Assembly (NCBI GenBank): GCA_003132905.1
Contig: PKZC01000173.1
Coordinates: 1,119 to 10,027 of the forward strand
DNA: 8,909 nucleotides
Source of the DNA: Bryobacterales bacterium
Lineage (GTDB): Bacteria > Acidobacteriota > Terriglobia > Bryobacterales > Bryobacteraceae
Direction of reading: 5' to 3'
Under the pieces are notes generated by a model that did not search any database, had not been told where the DNA came from, and saw only the letters and a program-made list of their open reading frames with translations. Numbering within the stretch: the first letter of the stretch is position 1; each line of letters opens with the position of its first letter. Shown here piece by piece: positions 1 to 6,848 of this stretch. The position numbers were made by a program, and so were the translations under genes.

Positions 1-2
1 AG

Positions 3-1376
3 TTCATCATCGCCGACACGCCGGGGCACGAGCAGTATACGCGCAACATGGCCACTGGCGCCTCCACGGCCGATTTGGCCGTAATTCTAATCGACGCGCG
101 TAACGGAGTGCTGCAGCAATCGCGACGGCATGGGTTCATCGCGACTCTGCTGGGTATTCCGAATTTCGTGGTGGCCGTGAACAAGATGGACGCGGTGAAC
201 TACGACGAGCAAGTCTTCCGCGCCATCGAATCGGAATATCGCGATTTTATCGGGCGGCTGGTATTGCAACATGCCGCTCCCCAAATATACTTCCTGCCGA
301 TCAGCGCGCTGGAAGGCGATAACGTAGTGCGGCCCAGCCGGCACATGCCCTGGTTTGAAGGGCCCAGCCTGCTGGAGTTTCTCGAGACCGTTCCGGTTCA
401 CCATCGCACTCGTAGCGCCGCGCTGCGTTTTCCCGTGCAACGCGTGATCCGGCCGAATCAAGACTTTCGCGGCTATGCCGGACAACTAGTGTCCGGCGTC
501 GTTCGCCCCGGCGATAGCATTCTGGCGCTGCCCTCGGGCCAGCGATCCAAGGTGAAGAGCATCGAAACGTTCGATGGCCGCCTGGAAGAAGCAGTAGCGC
601 CGATGTCGGTAACCCTGACGCTCGAAGACGAAGTGGATATTAGCCGTGGCGACATGCTGGCTTCGACGCAGAAGCCACCCGAAGTAGCGCGCCAGTTCGA
701 CGCCACCGTAGTTTGGCTGAACGAACAGCCCCTGGATCTGAACCGGCGATACATACTGAAACACACCACGCAGACTTTGCCGGCCGAAGTGAAGGCGGTA
801 AAGCATCGCGTCAACATCAAAACGCTGGAACACGAAGCGGCCCAGAGTTTGGAAATGAACGGCATCGGCGTGCTGCGCATCGAAACCAGCCGTCCGATTT
901 ATTTCGACGCTTATACACAGAACCGGTCCACCGGCAGCGTGATCCTGATCGATCCCGAAACAAATGCCACCGTGGGCGCGGGGATGATTCTGGCCCCGGT
1001 GGTGGTGGAACGCGATCGCCCCAAAGCCGTGGTGCTCGATCTGCGGCAGGAGCGGGTAACGCCAGTGGAACGAATCGCGCGCTATCGGCATGGCGGCGAA
1101 ACTGTATCGCTGGGCGACCGTAGGGCGCTGGCTTGGCTTTTGGAACGGCGGCTTTTCGATCGTGGATGCGCGGTGACCGTAGTGGAGCACGCTCCCCCGG
1201 AAACAATTGCTGCGCTCGAACACGCCGGCTTGTTGGTGTTGCTGGTGTCGAGCAAACGCCCGGATTGGGACCTGCCGCGAGACGATGCAGAGGCATCGGA
1301 CTTTGTGGTCGCGTCGCTCGAAGAAACCGAGATCTTGTTGCGCAATGAATCGTTGACCGGCGGCGAAGGCATCTAA
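3..1376 (+). CDS. cysN: Sulfate adenylyltransferase subunit 1 (ATP sulfurylase GTPase), 5'-truncated, with degenerate APS-kinase-like tail
   Basis: The gene enters from the left edge with its reading frame open from base 3, so the N-terminus with the G1 P-loop is outside the window. Of 457 visible residues, the G3 motif DTPGH is at 5-9, G4 NKMD at 60-63 and G5-like SAL at 101-103. Two beta-barrel domains of the EF-Tu type follow (about 143-225 and 230-330), and the usual core ends at VGAGMI (324-329). CysN is the GTPase that, with CysD, drives APS formation from sulfate and ATP; cysD is presumably upstream. About 128 more residues follow the core. The stretch from about 363 (ETVSLGDRRALAWLLERRLF) resembles an APS kinase start, but the GxSGxGKST loop is replaced by SLGDRRA and the domain is only about 95 residues instead of about 180. 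This protein is therefore probably not a working CysNC bifunctional enzyme. The first ATG in view (base 48) is internal, since the DTPGH motif lies before it. Confidence 0.95.
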   Translation, partial: FIIADTPGHEQYTRNMATGASTADLAVILIDARNGVLQQSRRHGFIATLLGIPNFVVAVNKMDAVNYDEQVFRAIESEYRDFIGRLVLQHAAPQIYFLPISALEGDNVVRPSRHMPWFEGPSLLEFLETVPVHHRTRSAALRFPVQRVIRPNQDFRGYAGQLVSGVVRPGDSILALPSGQRSKVKSIETFDGRLEEAVAPMSVTLTLEDEVDISRGDMLASTQKPPEVARQFDATVVWLNEQPLDLNRRYILKHTTQTLPAEVKAVKHRVNIKTLEHEAAQSLEMNGIGVLRIETSRPIYFDAYTQNRSTGSVILIDPETNATVGAGMILAPVVVERDRPKAVVLDLRQERVTPVERIARYRHGGETVSLGDRRALAWLLERRLFDRGCAVTVVEHAPPETIAALEHAGLLVLLVSSKRPDWDLPRDDAEASDFVVASLEETEILLRNESLTGGEGI

Positions 1377-1397
1377 GTAGCGAAGGATGGGGCAACC

Positions 1398-2069
1398 GTG
1401 ACGTTGGACCAGAAAATCGACAGTGCGACCTCTTTGATTCACGGCGTATTCGCTGAAAACGGCGGCGCAGCGTGCGTCACCTGCAGCTTTCAGACGGAAT
1501 GCATGGCGCTGGTGGATCTGGTGATCGCGCAGCAACCCAATATCCCAGTGCTGTTTCTAGAAACGGGCTATCACTTCCCCGAGACGTACGCGTACCGGGA
1601 CCAGATGACCGAGCGGATGCATCTGAACCTGGTAAATCTGGAATCGAAGATGCCGGTGGAGGAACAGGAATCGCGTTTCGGCATCCTCAACCAGACCGCG
1701 CCCGACCGTTGCTGCGGCATTCGCAAAGTGGAACCCCTGTTCCGCGGCCTCGGCGACTATGGCGTGTGGTTCACCGCGTTGCGTCGCGACCAATCGCCAA
1801 CGCGCGCGAATTTACAGGCCTTGGATCATTTCAAGTTGCCCACCGGGCATCAATTACTGAAAGTAAGCCCGCTCGCCGACTGGACGAATGCGGACGTTTG
1901 GGCCTATTTGAAACAGCGCGGTATTCCCGTGCTGCCGCTTTACGACCAGGGCTACACCAGCATTGGTTGCGCGCCTTGCACCACACCGCCGGTAGATCCG
2001 GACAATCCGCGCTCGGGCCGCTGGAGTGGCCAAAAGCTGGAGTGCGGTATTCACATTCAAAGCGAGTAA
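1398..2069 (+). CDS. cysH: Assimilatory adenylyl-sulfate (APS) reductase, 4Fe-4S type
   Basis: This 223-residue protein of the PAPS/APS reductase family reduces activated sulfate to sulfite with thiol reductant, normally thioredoxin. Near the N-terminus, SFQTECMAL (30-38) sits where the family has its SxGxED-type nucleotide-binding loop, and ETGYHFPETY (55-64) is the typical next motif. Cysteine pairs at 105-106 (RCCGIRK) and 191/194 (GCAPC) are the four ligands of the [4Fe-4S] cluster that mark APS-using enzymes; E. coli-type PAPS reductases lack them. The catalytic cysteine is C216 in the C-terminal ECGIH. The GTG at 1398 is the first usable start after an in-frame stop (the cysN stop), with a purine-rich GAAGGATGGGG 5-15 bases upstream. 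It lies 21 bases after cysN and 3 bases before the permease gene, so it is almost certainly co-transcribed with both. Confidence 0.95.
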   Translation: MTLDQKIDSATSLIHGVFAENGGAACVTCSFQTECMALVDLVIAQQPNIPVLFLETGYHFPETYAYRDQMTERMHLNLVNLESKMPVEEQESRFGILNQTAPDRCCGIRKVEPLFRGLGDYGVWFTALRRDQSPTRANLQALDHFKLPTGHQLLKVSPLADWTNADVWAYLKQRGIPVLPLYDQGYTSIGCAPCTTPPVDPDNPRSGRWSGQKLECGIHIQSE

Positions 2070-2072
2070 CCC

Positions 2073-2825
2073 GTGGAGATTGTTCTCGGCTTCATCATCG
2101 CGGTTGCCATCGGGGTCACGGGCGTCGGCGCGGGCGTGATCACCGCTCCCGTTCTCATCCTCTTCATGCATGTCACCCCGGCCCACGCCGTAGGTACGGC
2201 GCTGGCGTTCAGTGTCGCCGTGAAGATGCTGGTAGTTCCCATGCAGATTTATCGCAAACAGGTGGACTATCGGGTGCTGGGTTACCTGCTTTTGGGCGGC
2301 CTTCCGGGCGTACTCACCGGATCGTATATGTTGGCTAAGCTCAACACCAGCGGCACGCAAGGAATTCTTTACGCTGCTCTGGGCTCCACTGTGGTGATCA
2401 TGGCGGCTGCCAATCTCTACCGCTTGTGGCTGCATCCGGCGCGCAGTGGCGGGCGGGATTTATCGCGCTGGCTTCCTCTAATTGCATTGCCGATTGGAGC
2501 GGAGGTGGGATTTTCGTCGGCCGGTGCGGGCGCTATTGGATCGCTGGCTTTGCTGTGGTTAACGCCGCTCTCGGCCGCGCGCGTGGTTGGAACCGATCTC
2601 TTCTTTGGCCTCTGCCTCTCGCTCATCGGAAGCGGTTTCCAGCTCACTGCCGGTAATTACGACTTAGCCATCTTGATCAAGCTTGTTATCGGAGGCGTTT
2701 TCGGCGCGTTCGCCGGAACCTATGTCGCGGCCGTCACGCCCCAGCGGGCATTCCGTATTGTGCTGTCGGTGTGGCTGATCACGCTAGGCATCCAGCTGTG
2801 CTGGAGCGGCGTCCACCACCTGTAA
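2073..2825 (+). CDS. TauE/SafE family membrane permease (probable sulfite or sulfur-anion transporter)
   Basis: This is a 250-residue, very hydrophobic protein with roughly seven to eight membrane segments (about 2-20, 22-38, 40-58, 68-86, 96-115, 132-160, 168-192, 198-220, 226-243). It shows the internal duplication typical of TauE/SafE (DUF81) proteins: GVGAGVITAPVL...AVGTALAFS (17-47) is echoed by GFSSAGAGAIGSLALL...VVGTDLFF (146-178). Family members export sulfite or sulfonate-derived anions, and some may import sulfate. Direction and substrate cannot be read from the sequence. Its position 3 bases after cysH suggests a role in handling sulfite made by the reductase or in supplying sulfate to CysDN. 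The GTG start at 2073 directly follows the in-frame cysH stop, so it is the earliest start possible. No strong ribosome binding site is seen, which suggests translational coupling. Confidence 0.9.
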   Translation: MEIVLGFIIAVAIGVTGVGAGVITAPVLILFMHVTPAHAVGTALAFSVAVKMLVVPMQIYRKQVDYRVLGYLLLGGLPGVLTGSYMLAKLNTSGTQGILYAALGSTVVIMAAANLYRLWLHPARSGGRDLSRWLPLIALPIGAEVGFSSAGAGAIGSLALLWLTPLSAARVVGTDLFFGLCLSLIGSGFQLTAGNYDLAILIKLVIGGVFGAFAGTYVAAVTPQRAFRIVLSVWLITLGIQLCWSGVHHL

Positions 2826-2832
2826 CGCTAGC

Positions 2833-3576
2833 TTAGGCGTCGGCTTTCTTCGCCGCGCTGGCTAGATGGATTTTCAAAAATTCCAGCGTGAGCGACCAGG
2901 CCTCTTTAGCGGCCACGGGATTGTAACTGGCGCGAGCATCGCAGAAAAATCCGTGATCGGCCTGAGAAAACACGACGTTCACGTAATCCTTCTTGGCTTC
3001 ATTCAGCTTGGTGGCGACGGCCTGCACCGCGTCTGGTCCGATATGCGCGTCTAATCCGCCCCAGAAATAAAGGGTTGGAGCATTCAGATCTTTCAGCCGA
3101 TCCGCCAGACTGGGGAACAGGCCTCCCGGCGCGATACCGCCGCCGTAATAGGAGATCGCGCACTGCAGCGGCACGGTTAGAGCAGCTTGAATCGCGGCCC
3201 GTCCGCCCATGCAGTAGCCGGTGGCGCCCACAGGCAAATCCTTCGCTTCTCCATTCTTAAGCCACTGATAGGAAGCTTGAATATCGGCCGCGAGACCCGC
3301 GTCCGTCAGCGCTTGCAAGTGCGGCATCACTTCGGGGAAGTTTGTGTAGCCCGCTTCCAAACCGGGAGCGGTGCGATGAAACAACTCCGGCGCAATGGAG
3401 AGATAACCCTCGCGCGCGAAACGTTCGGTAACGTCGCGAATATGCGCATTTACTCCGAATGCTTCCTGAAACACCAGCAATCCCGCCCGTGGCTTGCCGT
3501 CCGGATGGGCGATATACGCGCGCATGGACGTTCCATCGCTGACTTTGAGATCGACATATTCTGTTTTGGAGCTCAT
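2833..3576 (-). CDS. Dienelactone hydrolase family protein (alpha/beta hydrolase)
   Basis: This 247-residue protein matches the usual length and layout of dienelactone hydrolases. The nucleophile is Cys122 in GYCMGG (120-125), the acid is Asp176 in GGLDAH (173-178) and the base is His208 in ADHGFF (206-211). The QEAFG motif with Glu38 corresponds to the active-site glutamate region of the family. There is no signal peptide, so it should be cytoplasmic. Family members hydrolyse cyclic esters, classically dienelactone in chlorocatechol breakdown, but most genomic homologues have unknown substrates and nothing nearby points to aromatic degradation. The ATG at 3576 is preceded by a good GGAGG. 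The gene converges on the permease gene with only 7 bases between the stops, and it is divergent from the large PBP-like gene. It does not belong to the sulfur operon. Confidence 0.93.
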   Translation of the reverse strand: MSSKTEYVDLKVSDGTSMRAYIAHPDGKPRAGLLVFQEAFGVNAHIRDVTERFAREGYLSIAPELFHRTAPGLEAGYTNFPEVMPHLQALTDAGLAADIQASYQWLKNGEAKDLPVGATGYCMGGRAAIQAALTVPLQCAISYYGGGIAPGGLFPSLADRLKDLNAPTLYFWGGLDAHIGPDAVQAVATKLNEAKKDYVNVVFSQADHGFFCDARASYNPVAAKEAWSLTLEFLKIHLASAAKKADA

Positions 3577-3629
3577 GATGTTTTAACCTCCACGATAGTA
3601 CCAAGAAGATCGATCTAATCGCGGGCGTC
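3577..3629. promoter_or_regulatory. Divergent intergenic region between the hydrolase and PBP-like genes
   Basis: These 53 bases (up to about 150 if the PBP-like gene starts at 3726) must carry the promoters of two divergent genes. A perfect 10-base palindrome, AGATCGATCT, lies at 3607-3616 and could be an operator, but a palindrome of that size is expected several times by chance in this window. I see no convincing -35/-10 pair on either strand. Confidence 0.3.
3587..3591 (-). promoter_or_regulatory. Shine-Dalgarno site of the dienelactone hydrolase gene
   Basis: On the minus strand this reads GGAGG, 10 bases before the ATG at 3576. The spacing is slightly long but the match to the anti-SD is strong. 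It supports this start and argues against an overlapping reading frame in another phase that would begin at 3604. Confidence 0.6.
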
Positions 3630-6600
3630 GTGCATCTAACGTGCAGGTGGTGGGTTGTGAATCTTCACGGAGGCGACTGGACTGCCGATTTCCCAATCGG
3701 TTCTAAATTTGGATGGCTGGCATGGTTGAAAAGCAGACTCGCGCAACGCATTGCTATAGCGGCCGTTTTGGGTGTGACGATTGTTACAGCAGTTACACTG
3801 GAGCTGAAAAATTCTTGGATCGAATCGGGACTATTTCGCACGGCTGACCGCCATCTCTCTTATCGCCTAGCCGAAGGAAAGAGCGCATCCATCCAGTATC
3901 CGGGGGACGGGCCCTACGATTGGACGCTCGGCTATGCGCGCATTCCAGCCTTCCTACCGCGTCTGGAAGCAAATGGCTACCGCATCGAAGCGCAGGCTCA
4001 CAGTTCGGAATTGCTGGCATCGTTTTCGCGCATCGGCCTCTATCCGGTCTATCAGCAAAAAGATCGAGCTGGATTGCAGATCGTGGATCGAGACGGCCAG
4101 GATATGTATTCCTTCGATAGGCCGGAGCGAATCTATCCAACTTATTCCAGCATTCCCCCGCTCGTAGTTCAGACCTTGCTGTTCATCGAGAACCGTCACA
4201 TGCTGGATTCCAAGCATCCCACCCGCAATCCCGCGGTGGAATGGGACCGTCTGGGTAAAGCTGTGATCGATTACAGCCTGCACAAAGTGGATTCTAAACA
4301 CCAGGTGGTGGGCGGAAGCACATTGGCGACGCAACTGGAAAAGCTGCGGCATTCTCCAGGGGGACGAACGGGTTCGCCCATCGACAAGCTGCGCCAGATG
4401 ACATCGGCGACCTTGGCGGCCTATCAGGATGGCCACACCACGCTACACGCCCAGCAGGATATTATTCGCGGCTACGTCAATTCGATTCCACTGGCTGCAA
4501 CTCCTGGCTACGGCGACGTGCAAGGATTAGGCGACGGATTGTGGGCATGGTATGGCTCTGACGTTTCGAAAATCGACCCGCTGCTTCGCGCGCCCGAAGC
4601 GTCACTGAATCCACCTCAGATGCGGGCGCGGGCGCTAGGGTATCGCCAAACGCTCTCGCTACTGCTGGCGCTGCGTTCTCCGCATGTTTACCTGGTGCAA
4701 GATCCCGCGGCGCTCGATAAGCAGACGGATCGCTACCTTCGGGCGCTCGCCGAACGTGGAATCATTTCCCATCGGCTGCGCGACCTAGCTTTGCAGCAGG
4801 CCATCGCTCCATTGCGGCGCGCCCCGGCCCAATCGACGATGAACTACGTGGAAAACAAGGCGCCCGACAGCATCCGAATGGCGCTGCTTCCTCTGCTCGG
4901 ACTCAATAATGCCTACGATCTGGACCGTTTGGATTTGACGGTTCAAACCAGCGTGGATCAACGTGCGCAGCAGGGAATCACCAAATTCTTTGAGCAGATT
5001 GCCGATCCCAAGCAGGCCGCCGCGGCGAATCTCACGCAGCACCAGTTGCTGGAACAGAGCGATCCTTCGAAGCTCATTTACAGCTTCACGCTGTATGAGC
5101 GCCAAGCGGGACGGAATGTTTTGCGCGTCCAAACCGACAGTCTGGATCAGCCGCTCAACATCAATCAGAACACGCGGCTGGAGCTTGGCTCCACGGCCAA
5201 ACTGCGGACGCTGATCAATTATCTGGAGATTGTAGCGGCGTTGCACCAACAGTACGCCGGAAAGAGCGCTGCTGAGTTGAAGGCTGTTCCTATTTTTCCG
5301 GACGACCACCTGACCGAATGGGCGGTGCAGTATCTTGCCGGCGCGCCCGATCGCAGCGAAAAAACCATGTTGCAAGCGGCGCTGGAGCAGAAGTATTCAG
5401 GCAACCCGGGCGAGGCATTTTATACCGGTGGCGGCGTGCACGTGTTCGAAAATTTCGAGAAGTCCGAGAACTTCCAGAACTTCACCGTGGCCAGTGGCTT
5501 TCAGAATTCCGTGAACCTAGTATTCATCCGATTGATGCGCGATATTGTGAACTACTATCGCTACTGCGTACCCGGCGCATCGCCCGCGGTACTGGAAGAT
5601 TGGAACGATACAGCACGTCAAAAGTATCTGGCGCGATTCGCGGACGAGGAAGGGAAGGTTTACCTTTCGCGCTTCTATGCGAAAAATCGCGGTGGGAGTT
5701 CGGATCAGGCTCTGGAAGCATTGCTACACGATGTGCGTTTAACTCCGCTGCGCGCTGCCGTGATCTATCGCTCGGTGAGGCCTGCCTCCGGGCTGAACCA
5801 ATTCACTGTTTTCATGCAGCGTCATTTTCCGTCCAGCGTCCTCGTCAAGAAAAACAATCCAGCCGAACTGTACGAAAAATACGGTCCGGACAAGTTCAAC
5901 CTGGAGGATCGCGGCTATCTGGCGCACGTCCATCCCCTGGAGTTGTGGATGCTGAATTATCGCGAACAGCATCCCCAGGCTAATTTCAAAGAGCTGGCCG
6001 CGCAGAGTACGCAGCTCCGCCAGGATGTGTATGGCTGGTTGTTCCAAAGCCATTCCAAGCACCAGCAAGACATTCGCATTCGAACGCTGATGGAACAAGC
6101 GGCGTTTCAGGAAATTCACAAGGCTTGGAAGCGGCAGGGCTATCCGTTCGATTCACTGGTGCCTTCTTACGCCACCACGATCGGCGTTTCGGGCGACACT
6201 CCCGCGGCGCTCGCCGATCTGATGGGGATTTTAGTCAACAATGGCGTCCGCAATCCAAATGTGAAGATCGAGCGTCTCCATTTTGGGGCGAACACTCCGA
6301 CGGAAACCGTCATGGCTCGCCAGGTCGCCCCCGGCCAGCAGGTGATTGCGCCTGAGATCGCCGCTCTTGTACGCCAGCAATTAATCGGCGTGGTTGAGAA
6401 CGGCACGGGTCGGCGCGCCCACGGCGGCATCTCGATGCCAGGGGGCCGGATCATTCCCGTGGGTGGCAAAACCGGCACCGGTGACAATCGCCTGGAGAGC
6501 TTTTCGGCCAACGGCCGGGTGATTGGCGACAAAGTGGTCAGCCGGACTGCGACCTTCGTGTTTATGATTGGCGACCGGTTCTACGGAACCATCGTGGCGT

Positions 6601-6782
6601 TCGTCCCCGGCTCCAAAGCAGCTTCCTACAAATTCACCAGCGCTTTGGCCGTGCAGATCTTCAAAGACCTGACGCCCCAGCTGAGGCCCCTCATAGAGCG
6701 GGGCGACCAGCCGCCTCAGACGCCGGCCTCGCTGCTCACCAAAAACGAGCGACCAAAGCTCTCGTCGAGCATCCAACGATAG
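3630..6782 (+). CDS. Large transglycosylase (GT51)/transpeptidase penicillin-binding-like protein, divergent class A PBP
   Basis: This 1050-residue protein has a basic N-terminus, one membrane anchor (about 40-57) and a periplasmic body, as expected for a peptidoglycan synthase. The glycosyltransferase part shows Glu187 in FIENRHML (the EDxxF position) and GGSTLATQL (228-236). At the motif III position, DKLRQ (252-256) has Gln where classical enzymes have the second Glu. The transpeptidase part has all three motifs: STAK (521-524), SVN (627-629) and KTGT (947-950). The SxN-KTG distance is 320 residues, against roughly 125 in E. coli PBP1b, because of about 200 extra residues of unknown fold (about 637-845). 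The usual helix region returns at PSYATTIGVSGDTPAALADL (845-864). The start is uncertain: GTG 3630 is the longest option and lacks a clear ribosome binding site; GTG 3657 has AGGTGG 6 bases upstream; TTG 3726 would give a short signal-anchor start (MKSRLAQRIAIAA). Lytic or regulatory roles are possible if the GT51 part is weak. Confidence 0.88.
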   Translation: MHLTCRWWVVNLHGGDWTADFPIGSKFGWLAWLKSRLAQRIAIAAVLGVTIVTAVTLELKNSWIESGLFRTADRHLSYRLAEGKSASIQYPGDGPYDWTLGYARIPAFLPRLEANGYRIEAQAHSSELLASFSRIGLYPVYQQKDRAGLQIVDRDGQDMYSFDRPERIYPTYSSIPPLVVQTLLFIENRHMLDSKHPTRNPAVEWDRLGKAVIDYSLHKVDSKHQVVGGSTLATQLEKLRHSPGGRTGSPIDKLRQMTSATLAAYQDGHTTLHAQQDIIRGYVNSIPLAATPGYGDVQGLGDGLWAWYGSDVSKIDPLLRAPEASLNPPQMRARALGYRQTLSLLLALRSPHVYLVQDPAALDKQTDRYLRALAERGIISHRLRDLALQQAIAPLRRAPAQSTMNYVENKAPDSIRMALLPLLGLNNAYDLDRLDLTVQTSVDQRAQQGITKFFEQIADPKQAAAANLTQHQLLEQSDPSKLIYSFTLYERQAGRNVLRVQTDSLDQPLNINQNTRLELGSTAKLRTLINYLEIVAALHQQYAGKSAAELKAVPIFPDDHLTEWAVQYLAGAPDRSEKTMLQAALEQKYSGNPGEAFYTGGGVHVFENFEKSENFQNFTVASGFQNSVNLVFIRLMRDIVNYYRYCVPGASPAVLEDWNDTARQKYLARFADEEGKVYLSRFYAKNRGGSSDQALEALLHDVRLTPLRAAVIYRSVRPASGLNQFTVFMQRHFPSSVLVKKNNPAELYEKYGPDKFNLEDRGYLAHVHPLELWMLNYREQHPQANFKELAAQSTQLRQDVYGWLFQSHSKHQQDIRIRTLMEQAAFQEIHKAWKRQGYPFDSLVPSYATTIGVSGDTPAALADLMGILVNNGVRNPNVKIERLHFGANTPTETVMARQVAPGQQVIAPEIAALVRQQLIGVVENGTGRRAHGGISMPGGRIIPVGGKTGTGDNRLESFSANGRVIGDKVVSRTATFVFMIGDRFYGTIVAFVPGSKAASYKFTSALAVQIFKDLTPQLRPLIERGDQPPQTPASLLTKNERPKLSSSIQR

Positions 6783-6848
6783 TAAGCCTGGAACTATTGC
6801 CTGTTTGTCTATCAACAATTAGGTGATAAAATTCAAGGGATTAGATCA
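6783..6848 (+). promoter_or_regulatory. Intergenic leader upstream of the cysteine synthesis operon
   Basis: This 66-base AT-richer gap separates the PBP-like gene from cysM and is the only likely place for a promoter of the cysM operon other than read-through. A strong ribosome binding site, AAGGGA (6835-6840), lies 8 bases before the ATG and fixes that start. A small dyad, TATCA-N9-TGATA (6810-6814 and 6824-6828), could be an operator half-site pair. TTGTCT-N16-TAAAAT (6805-6832) resembles a sigma-70 promoter, but it would start transcription inside the ribosome binding site, so I do not rely on it. No rho-independent terminator for the preceding gene is visible. Confidence 0.4.

Noticed and set aside
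486..1535. Long minus-strand reading frame (349 codons) opposite cysN and the start of cysH
   Set aside because: It lies antisense to clearly conserved CysN motifs, its translation has low-complexity His/Arg/Gln-rich composition and it matches no family I know. Long antisense frames are common opposite GC-rich genes.
1472..2338. Plus-strand frame of 288 codons across cysH and the permease gene
   Set aside because: It is out of frame with two well-supported genes and its translation is Arg/Gly/His-rich without motifs.
2826..2832. Bidirectional terminator between the convergent permease and hydrolase genes
   Set aside because: Only 7 bases separate the stops, and the weak inverted repeat around them (ACGC/GCGT arms) is too short and lacks a T-run.
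3607..3616. Perfect palindrome AGATCGATCT in the divergent gap
   Set aside because: A 10-base palindrome is expected several times by chance in a window of this size, and no second copy or adjacent promoter supports an operator.
6805..6832. Possible sigma-70 promoter TTGTCT-N16-TAAAAT before cysM
   Set aside because: The predicted start of transcription would fall within the AAGGGA ribosome binding site. The match may be due to the AT-rich nature of the gap.
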